Positions 1 through 5,637 of a DNA stretch of 6,131 nucleotides are shown one piece after another. The translations under genes and the position numbers were made by a program. Under the pieces are notes generated by a model. That model saw only the letters and a list, made by a program, of their open reading frames with translations, had not been told where the DNA came from and ran no database searches. Each line of letters starts with the position of its first letter. Position 1 is the stretch's first letter. The stretch comes from Acetobacteraceae bacterium. Its GTDB lineage: Bacteria; Pseudomonadota; Alphaproteobacteria; Acetobacterales; Acetobacteraceae. The stretch lies in the NCBI GenBank assembly GCA_947476855.1, contig CANJSR010000308.1:1-6131 (forward strand), given 5' to 3'.

Positions 1-531
1 ACAGGCGAGCGAGATCGCCCGCAGCGCTTCCTGCTTGATGCCATGGTCATGCATGAAGCGCGTGACCTTCATGGCGAAGCGTTGCGCCGGCGACATGATG
101 CCGTAGGGGAACAGGAACGCGTCATCGCCGGATGCCAAGGGCGCGCCGCCGCTGCGGCCATAGCGCTGGTACTGGCCCTGCGCGAGGGAGCGGAACGCCA
201 CCACGCAATCGGCCATGCCGGTCGCGACCGCCGCGGCCGCATTGCCGACCGCGCCGCAGACGCCACCGCCGCCACCGCCCCAGAACATGTTGGAGAAGCG
301 GAGTTCGTTGATGCCCAACGCGGCGGCGAGGCGCCCGGCCTCCGACCGGTCGTTGCCGTACGAGGCGAAGCCATCGACCTCCTTCGGGTTGATGCCGGCG
401 TCCTTGCAGGCATTCACCACGGCCTGGAGCGCGAGCTTGAACTCGCTGTCCGGCGACTGGCCGTGCTTGTAGTAGGTCGTCTCGCCAATCCCGACGATCG
501 CGGTCTTTCCGCGCAGTGTTCGTTCAGCCAT
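1..531 (-). CDS. Thiolase-like / SCP-x-type acetyl-CoA acetyltransferase family protein, N-terminal part
   Basis: The gene begins at 531 and leaves the window at position 1, giving 177 residues of a protein usually near 380-400. It reads MAERTLRGKTAIVGIGETTY, the opening of non-canonical thiolases related to SCP-x (lipid-transfer protein/thiolase) enzymes. A Gly-rich stretch at residues 85-90 leads into V-C-G-A with Cys92, followed by an Ala-rich helix and GMADCVV. This is where the nucleophilic Cys and its helix sit in thiolases, so Cys92 is the candidate acyl acceptor. Family enzymes cleave or form 3-ketoacyl-CoA thioesters in the cytoplasm. The substrate is unknown. The catalytic His and second Cys would lie beyond the left edge and cannot be checked. 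The start at 531 has a modest GGGA about 8 nt upstream; in-frame ATGs at 558 and 567 are alternatives. It lies 72 bp downstream of the SDR gene on the same strand, probably in one operon. Relatives often pair with a DUF35 Zn-ribbon/OB-fold protein, which would be outside the window. Confidence 0.88.
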   Translation of the reverse strand, partial: MAERTLRGKTAIVGIGETTYYKHGQSPDSEFKLALQAVVNACKDAGINPKEVDGFASYGNDRSEAGRLAAALGINELRFSNMFWGGGGGGVCGAVGNAAAAVATGMADCVVAFRSLAQGQYQRYGRSGGAPLASGDDAFLFPYGIMSPAQRFAMKVTRFMHDHGIKQEALRAISLAC

Positions 532-603
532 GCGTTTCGTCCCGTTTGATTGCGTCATCCTAGCCATGGTTCGGACGGGTTGGCCAGCGTCGCGGCCCCA
601 GGT

Positions 604-1350
604 TCAGAGCATCTGGCCGCCATCGACAACGATCGTCTGGCCGGTCACCCAGGATGCGAGCGGGGAGGCCAGGAACATGACCACATTCGCCACTTCCTCG
701 GGGTATCCCAGGCGGCCGAAGGGGATGGAGTTCAGAACGGCGTTGTAAAGACGCGGTGCCTCGGTCTTGCGGCGGTCCCAGACGCCGCCTGGGAACTCGA
801 TGGAGCCGGGGGCGACGCCGTTCACCCGGATGCCGTCGCGCGCGTACATGGCGGCCTGGGTGTTCGTGTAGTGGATGACGGCGGCCTTGATCGCGCCATA
901 GGGCGGCTGGCGGGCGGCGGAGCGGAGGGCGGAGACGGAGGAGGTGTTGATGACCGAACCCTTCGACTCCTTCAGGAATGGCAGGGCGGCATGGGTGGCG
1001 TGGACGATTGCCATCATGTCGATGGCCATGGAGGACATCCACCCGGCCTCATCATCCGTGGAGCCGAAGGCGGAGGCGTTGTTGACCAGGATGTCGATGC
1101 CGCCGAGCGCGGTGGCCGCGTCGGCGATGTAGGATTTGAGGGCGTCGGCGTTGCCGAGGTCGGCGGCGCCGGCATGGGCCTTGCGGCCGAGGGCGGCGAT
1201 CTCGGTGCGGGTCTGTTCCAGTGTCTCGGCGCCACGGGCGCAGATCGAGACATCGGCGCCGGCTGCGGCCAGGCCGAGGGCGATGGAGCGGCCGATGCCG
1301 CGGCTGCCGCCACAGATGACGGCGCGCTTGTTGGTGAAATCGAAGGTCAT
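604..1350 (-). CDS. SDR family oxidoreductase (FabG-like)
   Basis: This 248-residue protein has the usual length of a classical short-chain dehydrogenase/reductase. In order: the nucleotide-binding GGSRGIG loop at residues 14-20; Arg39 at the end of beta-2, which with Arg17 suggests NADP(H); NNAS at 90-93; the catalytic Ser138 in the TSSVS strand; Y151-G-A-I-K155 as the Tyr-xxx-Lys pair; PG at 181-182; and the closing VTGQTIVVDGG. It should be a soluble cytoplasmic enzyme that oxidises or reduces a hydroxyl/keto group, possibly on an acyl-CoA. The substrate cannot be named. The position of the usual catalytic Asn (helix alpha-4) appears to hold Asp111. The start at 1350 is supported by GGGAGGAG (1360-1367 on the plus strand) with a 9-nt spacer, the best ribosome site in the window. 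The gene lies between the toxin remnant and the thiolase on the same strand. Confidence 0.93.
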   Translation of the reverse strand: MTFDFTNKRAVICGGSRGIGRSIALGLAAAGADVSICARGAETLEQTRTEIAALGRKAHAGAADLGNADALKSYIADAATALGGIDILVNNASAFGSTDDEAGWMSSMAIDMMAIVHATHAALPFLKESKGSVINTSSVSALRSAARQPPYGAIKAAVIHYTNTQAAMYARDGIRVNGVAPGSIEFPGGVWDRRKTEAPRLYNAVLNSIPFGRLGYPEEVANVVMFLASPLASWVTGQTIVVDGGQML

Positions 1351-1359
1351 GGGGTGGGT

Positions 1360-1367
1360 CTCCTCCC
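1360..1367 (-). promoter_or_regulatory. Strong Shine-Dalgarno of the SDR gene
   Basis: On the minus strand this reads GGGAGGAG and ends 9 nt before the ATG at 1350. It fixes the SDR start and shows that the SDR gene is translated independently of the broken toxin upstream. Confidence 0.75.
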
Positions 1368-1412
1368 GGGTCTGGGCGGAGGATAGGGGGGAATTGGTGG
1401 AGGTGGGAGGGG

Positions 1413-1679
1413 TCAGAGCCGATAGACCGTCAGGTGGCCGCCGACATCGAGAAGAGTCACCTCGGCATAGGCATCCCGTTCCGTAAAGACGATCCGCAGG
1501 TCCCCATCGACGGCGATCGCCCGCTTGCCGGCCATGGCACCCTGCAAGGCATGGTTGGAGAGTTCCGCAGCGGTCCGGTTCTCGACGAACTATTCCAGGG
1601 TCTGGAGGACGGCGCGCTTCTCGGCGGGTGGCAGCGGGCGCAGCGACGCGATGAAGCGACGCGCGTATCTAAGCTTCAT
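1413..1679 (-). pseudogene. RelE/YafQ-type toxin with an in-frame amber stop at codon 30
   Basis: Read from ATG at 1679, the frame gives MKLRYARRFIASLRPLPPAE and continues for 29 residues to TAG at 1592-1590. It then stays open for 58 more codons to TGA at 1415-1413. The full frame would encode 88 residues, the usual size of a RelE-superfamily ribosome-dependent mRNA interferase. After the amber come an N-H-A-L-Q-G segment, GDLRIVF and a C-terminal DVGGHLTVYRL. These match the family pattern of NHpLkG, GDlRliY and a closing G-x-H-x-x-x-Y, where the His and Tyr are near the active site. The start overlaps the antitoxin end by 11 nt, as in many toxin-antitoxin operons. No good restart follows the stop; the first in-frame ATG comes about 20 codons later. 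The toxin is therefore probably inactive unless the amber is suppressed or is a sequencing error. The clean remaining frame argues that the mutation is recent. Family assignment is from motif recognition, not a search. Confidence 0.78.
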
Positions 1680-1863
1680 CAATCACGGCGCGGAGGTCGG
1701 CCAGGACATCCTTCACCGGGCGGTAGGAGGTGGAGGCGACATCCGCCTCGGCCGCCAGGATCGCGGCCTCCTCGGCCGCGGTGAACCCGTTGACGGTCAC
1801 CTGCCGAACGGTCAGCAGCACAGGGGTGTCAGGCGGCAGGTCGCCACGCAAGTCCGGGGGCAA
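1669..1863 (-). CDS. Antitoxin-like protein of the decayed toxin pair; start codon in doubt
   Basis: I do not recognise the exact family. Its role is inferred from size, position and its 11-nt overlap with a RelE/YafQ-like toxin frame. The only ordinary start codon in frame is TTG at 1863, giving 64 residues with no ribosome site in front of it. Protein-like sequence continues upstream in frame for 13 more codons (VTDIIDKPITAGQ) to GTT at 1902, before a TAA at 1917-1915. The 77-residue version contains LPPDLRGDLPPDTPV, a strand-like VLLTVRQVTV, and a C-terminal Ala/Glu-rich helix ending YRPVKDVLADLRAVIDEA, the kind of tail that clamps a toxin. In this type of module the antitoxin binds the toxin and usually represses its own promoter. 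A GGGAGG lies 5 nt before GTT, so the original start was probably there and has been lost. The gene follows the MoaD-like gene by 45 nt, counted to codon GTT. Confidence 0.6.
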   Translation of the reverse strand: MPPDLRGDLPPDTPVLLTVRQVTVNGFTAAEEAAILAAEADVASTSYRPVKDVLADLRAVIDEA

Positions 1864-1907
1864 CTGGCCGGCGGTAATGGGCTTGTCGATGATGTCGGTA
1901 ACAGCAG

Positions 1908-1913
1908 CCTCCC
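1908..1913 (-). promoter_or_regulatory. Shine-Dalgarno facing a non-start GTT codon
   Basis: The minus strand reads GGGAGG followed by a 5-nt spacer and then GTT at 1902-1900, in frame with the antitoxin. The spacing is good for initiation, but GTT is not a recognised start. It looks like the ribosome site of an antitoxin whose ATG or GTG has mutated. Confidence 0.5.
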
Positions 1914-1947
1914 GTTACGCGCATGGAAAGAGGGACAACAGGCGCCC

Positions 1948-2199
1948 CTAACCCCCCTCGATCTTCGGAATGAAGAACACCTCACCACCATCCTTCACCG
2001 GCTGGGTGAAGTCGATCTCATACAGCTCGCCATCGATGGCGACGGTTGTCTCCTCCTCCAGCGCATGCGCCAGCCCTGGAAACAACCGGTCCATTTCCCG
2101 CACCACGCCGCGCAGGTTGCGTGCCTCGATATCGAAATCCCGCGTGCCGCCGGTATAGCGGCGCGCGAAGCCCGAGGTGAACGCAACCCGTACGGTCAT
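1948..2199 (-). CDS. MoaD/ThiS-family ubiquitin-like sulfur carrier ending in Gly-Gly
   Basis: This 83-residue protein has the size and layout of a beta-grasp sulfur carrier: MTVRVAFTSGFARRYTGGTR, a helix rich in Leu, Val and Met (residues 29-48), a V-A-I-D-G-E-L strand at 53-59, then D-G-G-E-V-F-F-I-P and the terminal Ile-Glu-Gly-Gly. MoaD and ThiS carry sulfur as a thiocarboxylate on the last Gly after adenylation by an E1-like enzyme (MoeB/ThiF). The intact terminal Gly-Gly suggests that this chemistry is kept. It starts 3 nt after the stop of the molybdenum hydroxylase gene with only a weak AAGGGC ahead, so translation is probably coupled. The context suggests a helper for cofactor synthesis or sulfuration of the neighbouring enzyme rather than the housekeeping MoaD, since no MoaE, MoeB or thiazole gene is nearby. 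That role is inference. Confidence 0.82.
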   Translation of the reverse strand: MTVRVAFTSGFARRYTGGTRDFDIEARNLRGVVREMDRLFPGLAHALEEETTVAIDGELYEIDFTQPVKDGGEVFFIPKIEGG

Positions 2200-2202
2200 G
2201 GA

Positions 2203-4488
2203 TCAGCCCTTCGCCGACAAGGCTTCCAGCACCTTCGGCGGAGACATCGGCAGCTCCGTCATCCGCAGGCCAATGGCATTCTCGATCGCGTTGGCGATCG
2301 CGGCCATCGGCGGACAGATGCAGACCTCACCCACGCCCTTCACACCATAGGGGTGCGTCGGGTTCGGCACTTCGACCAGCACCGCGTCGATCATCGGCAG
2401 ATCCGAGGCGACCGGGCAGCGATAGTCGAGGAAGCCCGGGTTATCGAGCTGGCCCTTGGCGTTGTAGATGTATTCCTCGCTCAACGCCCAGCCGATGCCC
2501 TGCACGACACCACCCTGGATCTGGCCCTCGACGTATGAGGGATGGATCGCCCGCCCGACGTCCTGGGCCGCGACGAAGCGCAGGATCGTGACCTTGCCGG
2601 TTTCCGGATCGACCTCGACATCGCAGAACTGCGTGGCGAAGCCAGGGGCCTGGCCGCCGGCGTTCACGCCGGAGGACGCGGTGATCGGCCCGCCGGTCGC
2701 CGCCGCCTTGGCCGCGATCTCGCGCAGCGACAGCGGCTTGAAGTCACCGACATTGGCGCCCGCCGGCTTGGCGAAGCCGTCTTCCCAGATCACGCCTTCC
2801 GGATCGACGTCCCACAGGATCGCCGCCCGCTTGCAAAGATCCTTGATCACGACCTTCGTCACGTTCACCACCGCCATGCCGGTGGCGAAGGTCACGCGCG
2901 ACCCGCCGGTGACATGGGTGTAGCCGATGTTGCCGGTGTCGGAGACGATCGCGCGGACGACGTTGTAGTCCACGCCCAGCGTCTCGGCGGCCATCATCGC
3001 CATCGACGCGCGGGACCCACCGATGTCCGGGCTGCCGGTCGCCACCAGCACGGTGCCGTCGGCGTTGACCTGCATCGTGGCCGAGCTTTCGCCGGCGCCA
3101 TTGAACCAATAGCCGGAGGCAACGCCGCGGCCCTGGTTCGGACCCAGCTTCACCTGGTAGGCCGGGTGGTCCATCAGGGCCTTCACCGTCTCATAGTAGC
3201 CGGCATGGGCATGCTTGGGGCCGGCGATGGTCGGCGTGCCGATGCGGCAGGCGTTCTTCGCCCGCAGTTCCAGCGGGTCCATCCCGATCGCCTTGGCGCA
3301 CATGTCGATCACGCTCTCGACCGCGAAGGCGGAGATCGGCGAGCCAGGCGCGCGATAGGCGGCGGCCTTCGGGCGGTTGGAGACGACGTCATACCCCACG
3401 GCATGCTGGTTCGGCACGTCATAGGGCGCGAAGGCGCACAGGCAGCCGTTCATCACCGGCGAACCCGGGAAAGCACCAGCCTGGAACTTGAAGACCCCAT
3501 CCATGGCGGTGAAGGTGCCGTCCTTCTTGAGGCCGATCTTCACCCACATCGACGCGCCCGAGGTCGGGCCGGAACCGCGGAAGCAGTCTTCCCGCGTCAT
3601 CATCACGCGGACCGGCAGGCCGGACTTCTTCGACAGCGTCGCGGCGACGGGTTCCAGATAGGTCACGGTCTTGCCGCCGAAGCCGCCGCCGATTTCCGCC
3701 GGGGTCACGCGCAGGTCGCTGATCTTGGCGCCGATGATCTGTGCCGTCAGGGCACGCATCGCGAAATGGCCCTGGCTGGACGACCAGATCTCGCACTGGC
3801 CATCGGCCTCGTACTTCGCCACGCAGGCATGCGGTTCGATGTAGGCCTGATGGACGGCGGCGGTCTTGAACTCGTGCTCGATCACGATGTCGGCTTCCGA
3901 GAAGCCCTTCGCCACGTCGCCGATGCCGAATTCCAGGCGCTTGGAGACGTTGGACGGCGTGGTCGGCGCCGGCTCGACGCCGCGGGTGATCATGTCCTCG
4001 AACAGCAAGGGCGCGCCGGGCTTCATCGCGTCATCGACGTCGATGACGTGCGGCAGCACCTCATATTCGACCTTGATCAGGGCGCAGGCTTCCTCGGCGA
4101 TCGACATCGACGTGGCGGCCACGGCGGCGATCGCATGGCCTTCGTACAGGGCCTTCTCACGCGCCATGATGTTGCGGGTGATGTGCCAGAAATTCTGGGC
4201 GACACGCTCCGGCCCGATATAGTCGAACTTCTGCTGCGGCAGATCGGCGGCCGTCATGATGGCCTTCACGCCCGGCAGCTTCTCGGCGGCCGAGGTATCG
4301 ACCGACAGGATGCGCGCGTGGGCGTGCGGAGAACGCAGCACCTTCCCATACAGCATGCCCGGCAGCTTCAGGTCGGCGCCATATTGCGCCCGACCGGTCA
4401 CCTTCGGCACGCCGTCGGGGCGGATCGGCCGCGTGCCGATCCATTTGAAGCGCTTTACGGAATCAGTCACGATGGTCGAGTCGGTCAT
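2203..4488 (-). CDS. Xanthine dehydrogenase/aldehyde oxidase-family molybdopterin-binding subunit
   Basis: The 761-residue protein matches the usual large-subunit length. The N-terminal domain (about 15-145) contains RPDGVPKVTGRAQYGADL and G-M-L-Y-G-K-V-L-R-S-P-H-A-H-A, typical of this family. It is followed by the Moco-binding part: Q239 in SSSQGHF, GGGFGGK at 267-273, AYRAPGSP at 377-384, Q658 in EGQIQGG, and GVGE at 718-721, whose Glu721 is the expected catalytic base. These enzymes hydroxylate carbon with water-derived oxygen at a Mo centre and pass electrons to [2Fe-2S] and FAD partners. The active-site loop is AYRAPG, not the Cys-containing AYRCSFR of aerobic CO dehydrogenase, so CO oxidation is unlikely. 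The substrate is unknown. No signal peptide is seen, so it is probably cytoplasmic. The start at 4488 is chosen because GGGGAG precedes it; ATG at 4515 is a weaker alternative. The frame stays open upstream of 4488 only as a shadow of the protease gene. No iron-sulfur or FAD subunit gene adjoins it. Confidence 0.93.
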   Translation of the reverse strand: MTDSTIVTDSVKRFKWIGTRPIRPDGVPKVTGRAQYGADLKLPGMLYGKVLRSPHAHARILSVDTSAAEKLPGVKAIMTAADLPQQKFDYIGPERVAQNFWHITRNIMAREKALYEGHAIAAVAATSMSIAEEACALIKVEYEVLPHVIDVDDAMKPGAPLLFEDMITRGVEPAPTTPSNVSKRLEFGIGDVAKGFSEADIVIEHEFKTAAVHQAYIEPHACVAKYEADGQCEIWSSSQGHFAMRALTAQIIGAKISDLRVTPAEIGGGFGGKTVTYLEPVAATLSKKSGLPVRVMMTREDCFRGSGPTSGASMWVKIGLKKDGTFTAMDGVFKFQAGAFPGSPVMNGCLCAFAPYDVPNQHAVGYDVVSNRPKAAAYRAPGSPISAFAVESVIDMCAKAIGMDPLELRAKNACRIGTPTIAGPKHAHAGYYETVKALMDHPAYQVKLGPNQGRGVASGYWFNGAGESSATMQVNADGTVLVATGSPDIGGSRASMAMMAAETLGVDYNVVRAIVSDTGNIGYTHVTGGSRVTFATGMAVVNVTKVVIKDLCKRAAILWDVDPEGVIWEDGFAKPAGANVGDFKPLSLREIAAKAAATGGPITASSGVNAGGQAPGFATQFCDVEVDPETGKVTILRFVAAQDVGRAIHPSYVEGQIQGGVVQGIGWALSEEYIYNAKGQLDNPGFLDYRCPVASDLPMIDAVLVEVPNPTHPYGVKGVGEVCICPPMAAIANAIENAIGLRMTELPMSPPKVLEALSAKG

Positions 4489-4491
4489 GGG

Positions 4492-4497
4492 CTCCCC
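4492..4497 (-). promoter_or_regulatory. Shine-Dalgarno choosing the molybdenum subunit start
   Basis: The minus strand reads GGGGAG with a short 3-nt gap to the ATG at 4488. It favours that start over the in-frame ATG at 4515, which has no comparable purine run. The gap is shorter than ideal, so initiation may be moderate. Confidence 0.5.
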
Positions 4498-4562
4498 ACT
4501 TTTCTGCGTGGTCATGGATATGGGCCAAGGGTCGCCCAAGGGAAGCCCGAACGCAAGCCCCG

Positions 4563-4579
4563 GCAACCGGACGGGTTGC
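4563..4579. promoter_or_regulatory. Palindrome in the divergent spacer, possible operator
   Basis: GCAACC, five bases, then GGTTGC form a perfect 6-bp dyad. A further half-site CCGGTTGC at 4608-4615 is an exact inverted copy of GCAACCGG at 4563-4570. A small CGGGC-CCAC-GCCCG stem at 4580-4593 lies between them. The cluster sits in the 204-bp spacer between the divergent molybdenum subunit and protease genes, where a regulator could control both. I could not identify convincing -35/-10 boxes on either strand, and no regulator gene is in the window. GC-rich DNA produces such dyads by chance, so this is tentative. Confidence 0.3.
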
Positions 4580-4692
4580 GGGCCCACGCCCGGGCCTCGG
4601 CCGTAACCCGGTTGCAAGACGCCCCCTGCCATGAAGCCTCCGGCGCGGGGCGTTCCGTCCCGCCACCAGTGTGGGGACGGCGAACACCGACG

Positions 4693-5607
4693 ATGCGGCT
4701 GGAACTGCCGGACATCATGGGGCTGACGATCGGGTTCACCCTGGGCGGGCTGGGCCTTGCCGTCGCCCTGCTGCTCACCGAGGACGTCGCGCCCGCACCG
4801 GCCGAACCGCCGCCGCCGGTCGTGGTAACGCCCCGGACACCGCCGCCGCTGGTCACCGGGCCTGGCGCCCCGCCTGCCCCTCTGCCCGCGATCATCCGTC
4901 CGGCCGAACCGAACGCCGGCGTTCGGCGGATCGCGATGCTGCCCAATGTCATCCACCCCTCCGCCCCGGGCCAGCAACCCCGTCCCCGCAATGCCCCGCC
5001 GGGCAACATCAGTGGCACCGGATTCTTCATCGGTCAGGACGGGACGATCCTGACCGCGGCCCATGTCGTCGACGGCTGCGACAGCACCCAGGTCGTCTCC
5101 CGCCACCTGCCCAAGACCCCGGCCCGGATCGTCGCCACCGACACAGGCCAGGACCTGGCCCTGCTGCGCGCGCCGGTGCGTCCGCCGGCCTTGCTGTCGC
5201 TCACCGAGCGGGCAGGAAACGGAGACCTGGTCGTATACGGTTACCCGGCCCAGGGCGACGCGCTGATCCCCTCCGAAGCCACCGGCCGAGCGCGCCCCGA
5301 CCTGCGGAAACTGGCGAACTGGGTGGACAATCCGGGCCTGTGGATCGAGGCCGGCGGCGTGCGGCCAGGCTTCAGCGGCGGGCCGGTGGTGACCGAGGAT
5401 GGAGAGGTCGTAGGGCTGATCAAGGGCACGATCCTGCGCCCCGACCCGGCGGACCGGCGGCCATCGGGGATCGCGATCGGACCGGACAGCAAGGACATCG
5501 GCGCCTTCCTGCGGCGGGAAGCGCCGGAACAGGAGGACTGGAAACAACAAACGGGCGGCAATGACGCCGCCCGCAAGGCTGTTGTCCACGTTTTGTGCTG
5601 GCGCTGA
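4693..5607 (+). CDS. Membrane-anchored trypsin-like serine protease
   Basis: The 304-residue protein starts with a short polar stretch and one hydrophobic segment (about 8-28, GLTIGFTLGGLGLAVALLL), then a Pro/Ala-rich linker (about 32-72). This suggests an N-terminal anchor with the catalytic domain in the periplasm. The domain runs from about 105 to 275: GTGFFIGQDGTILTAAHVV with His124, GQDLALLR with Asp154, and GFSGGPVV with Ser228, a complete His-Asp-Ser triad of the chymotrypsin/Trypsin_2 fold. It resembles the protease core of HtrA/Deg proteins but has no PDZ domain. Targets are unknown. The start is the ATG at 4693. The upstream purines GGGGACGG are 12 nt away, so the ribosome site is weak; a GTG at 4669 would add eight residues without improving it. 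The last 18 or so residues after DWKQQT are coded across a strong hairpin and are probably not part of the fold. The gene diverges from the molybdenum subunit gene and converges on the permease gene. Confidence 0.88.
   Translation: MRLELPDIMGLTIGFTLGGLGLAVALLLTEDVAPAPAEPPPPVVVTPRTPPPLVTGPGAPPAPLPAIIRPAEPNAGVRRIAMLPNVIHPSAPGQQPRPRNAPPGNISGTGFFIGQDGTILTAAHVVDGCDSTQVVSRHLPKTPARIVATDTGQDLALLRAPVRPPALLSLTERAGNGDLVVYGYPAQGDALIPSEATGRARPDLRKLANWVDNPGLWIEAGGVRPGFSGGPVVTEDGEVVGLIKGTILRPDPADRRPSGIAIGPDSKDIGAFLRREAPEQEDWKQQTGGNDAARKAVVHVLCWR
5541..5573 (-). terminator. Probable intrinsic terminator for the permease operon, inside the protease 3' end
   Basis: Positions 5552-5559 and 5566-5573 form a perfect 8-bp GC stem (CGGGCGGC/GCCGCCCG) with a 6-nt loop. 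On the minus strand the stem is followed by TTTGTTGTTTC (5551-5541), a T-rich tract as expected of a Rho-independent terminator. It lies about 100 nt past the permease stop at 5677. An outer ACAACA/TGTTGT pair (5544-5549 with 5580-5585) can extend the stem. On the plus strand no good T-tract follows, so it favours minus-strand termination. Confidence 0.55.
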
Positions 5608-5632
5608 TCCACCCAAAGGGCAGAGCGCCAGC
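5597..5632. repeat. Inverted repeat at the protease stop codon
   Basis: GCTGGCGCT (5597-5605) and AGCGCCAGC (5624-5632) pair perfectly over 9 bp around an 18-nt loop. The left arm includes the first base of the protease TGA. No T-tract follows on either strand, so it may be a transcript-end structure or Rho-associated rather than a full intrinsic terminator. Confidence 0.45.
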
Positions 5633-5637
5633 GGTGT

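Noticed and set aside
261..279. GGC/GGT-rich run as a simple repeat
   Set aside because: It codes the Gly-rich loop before Cys92 of the thiolase-like protein and is explained by the protein sequence.
43..549. Plus-strand frame opposite the thiolase
   Set aside because: The minus strand gives a clear thiolase N-terminus; the plus-strand product is low-complexity Ala/Arg/Gly sequence.
1922..1924. ATG on the minus strand at 1924 as the antitoxin start
   Set aside because: It is out of frame with the antitoxin, and in its own frame it gives a short peptide without protein-like features.
2542..4692. Stop-free plus-strand frame of over 700 codons antisense to the molybdenum subunit, continuous with the protease
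   Set aside because: The opposite strand carries a full-length molybdopterin subunit with all its motifs. The translated plus strand is His/Arg/Gly-rich without recognisable domains. It is a GC-bias shadow and not an N-terminal extension of the protease.
4489..4692. Molybdenum-cofactor riboswitch or other structured leader ahead of the molybdenum subunit
   Set aside because: Several GC stems can be drawn, but I cannot match them to the known Moco motif, and the structures compete with one another.
4489..4692. Sigma-70 promoters in the divergent spacer
   Set aside because: Candidate pairs such as TTCCCT/ATATCC on the minus strand match the consensus too poorly to report.
4489..5616. Extension of the minus-strand molybdenum subunit frame upstream of 4488 to a 1137-residue protein
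   Set aside because: The extra part is antisense to the protease and has no domain-like sequence. A ribosome site and a typical family N-terminus mark the start at 4488.
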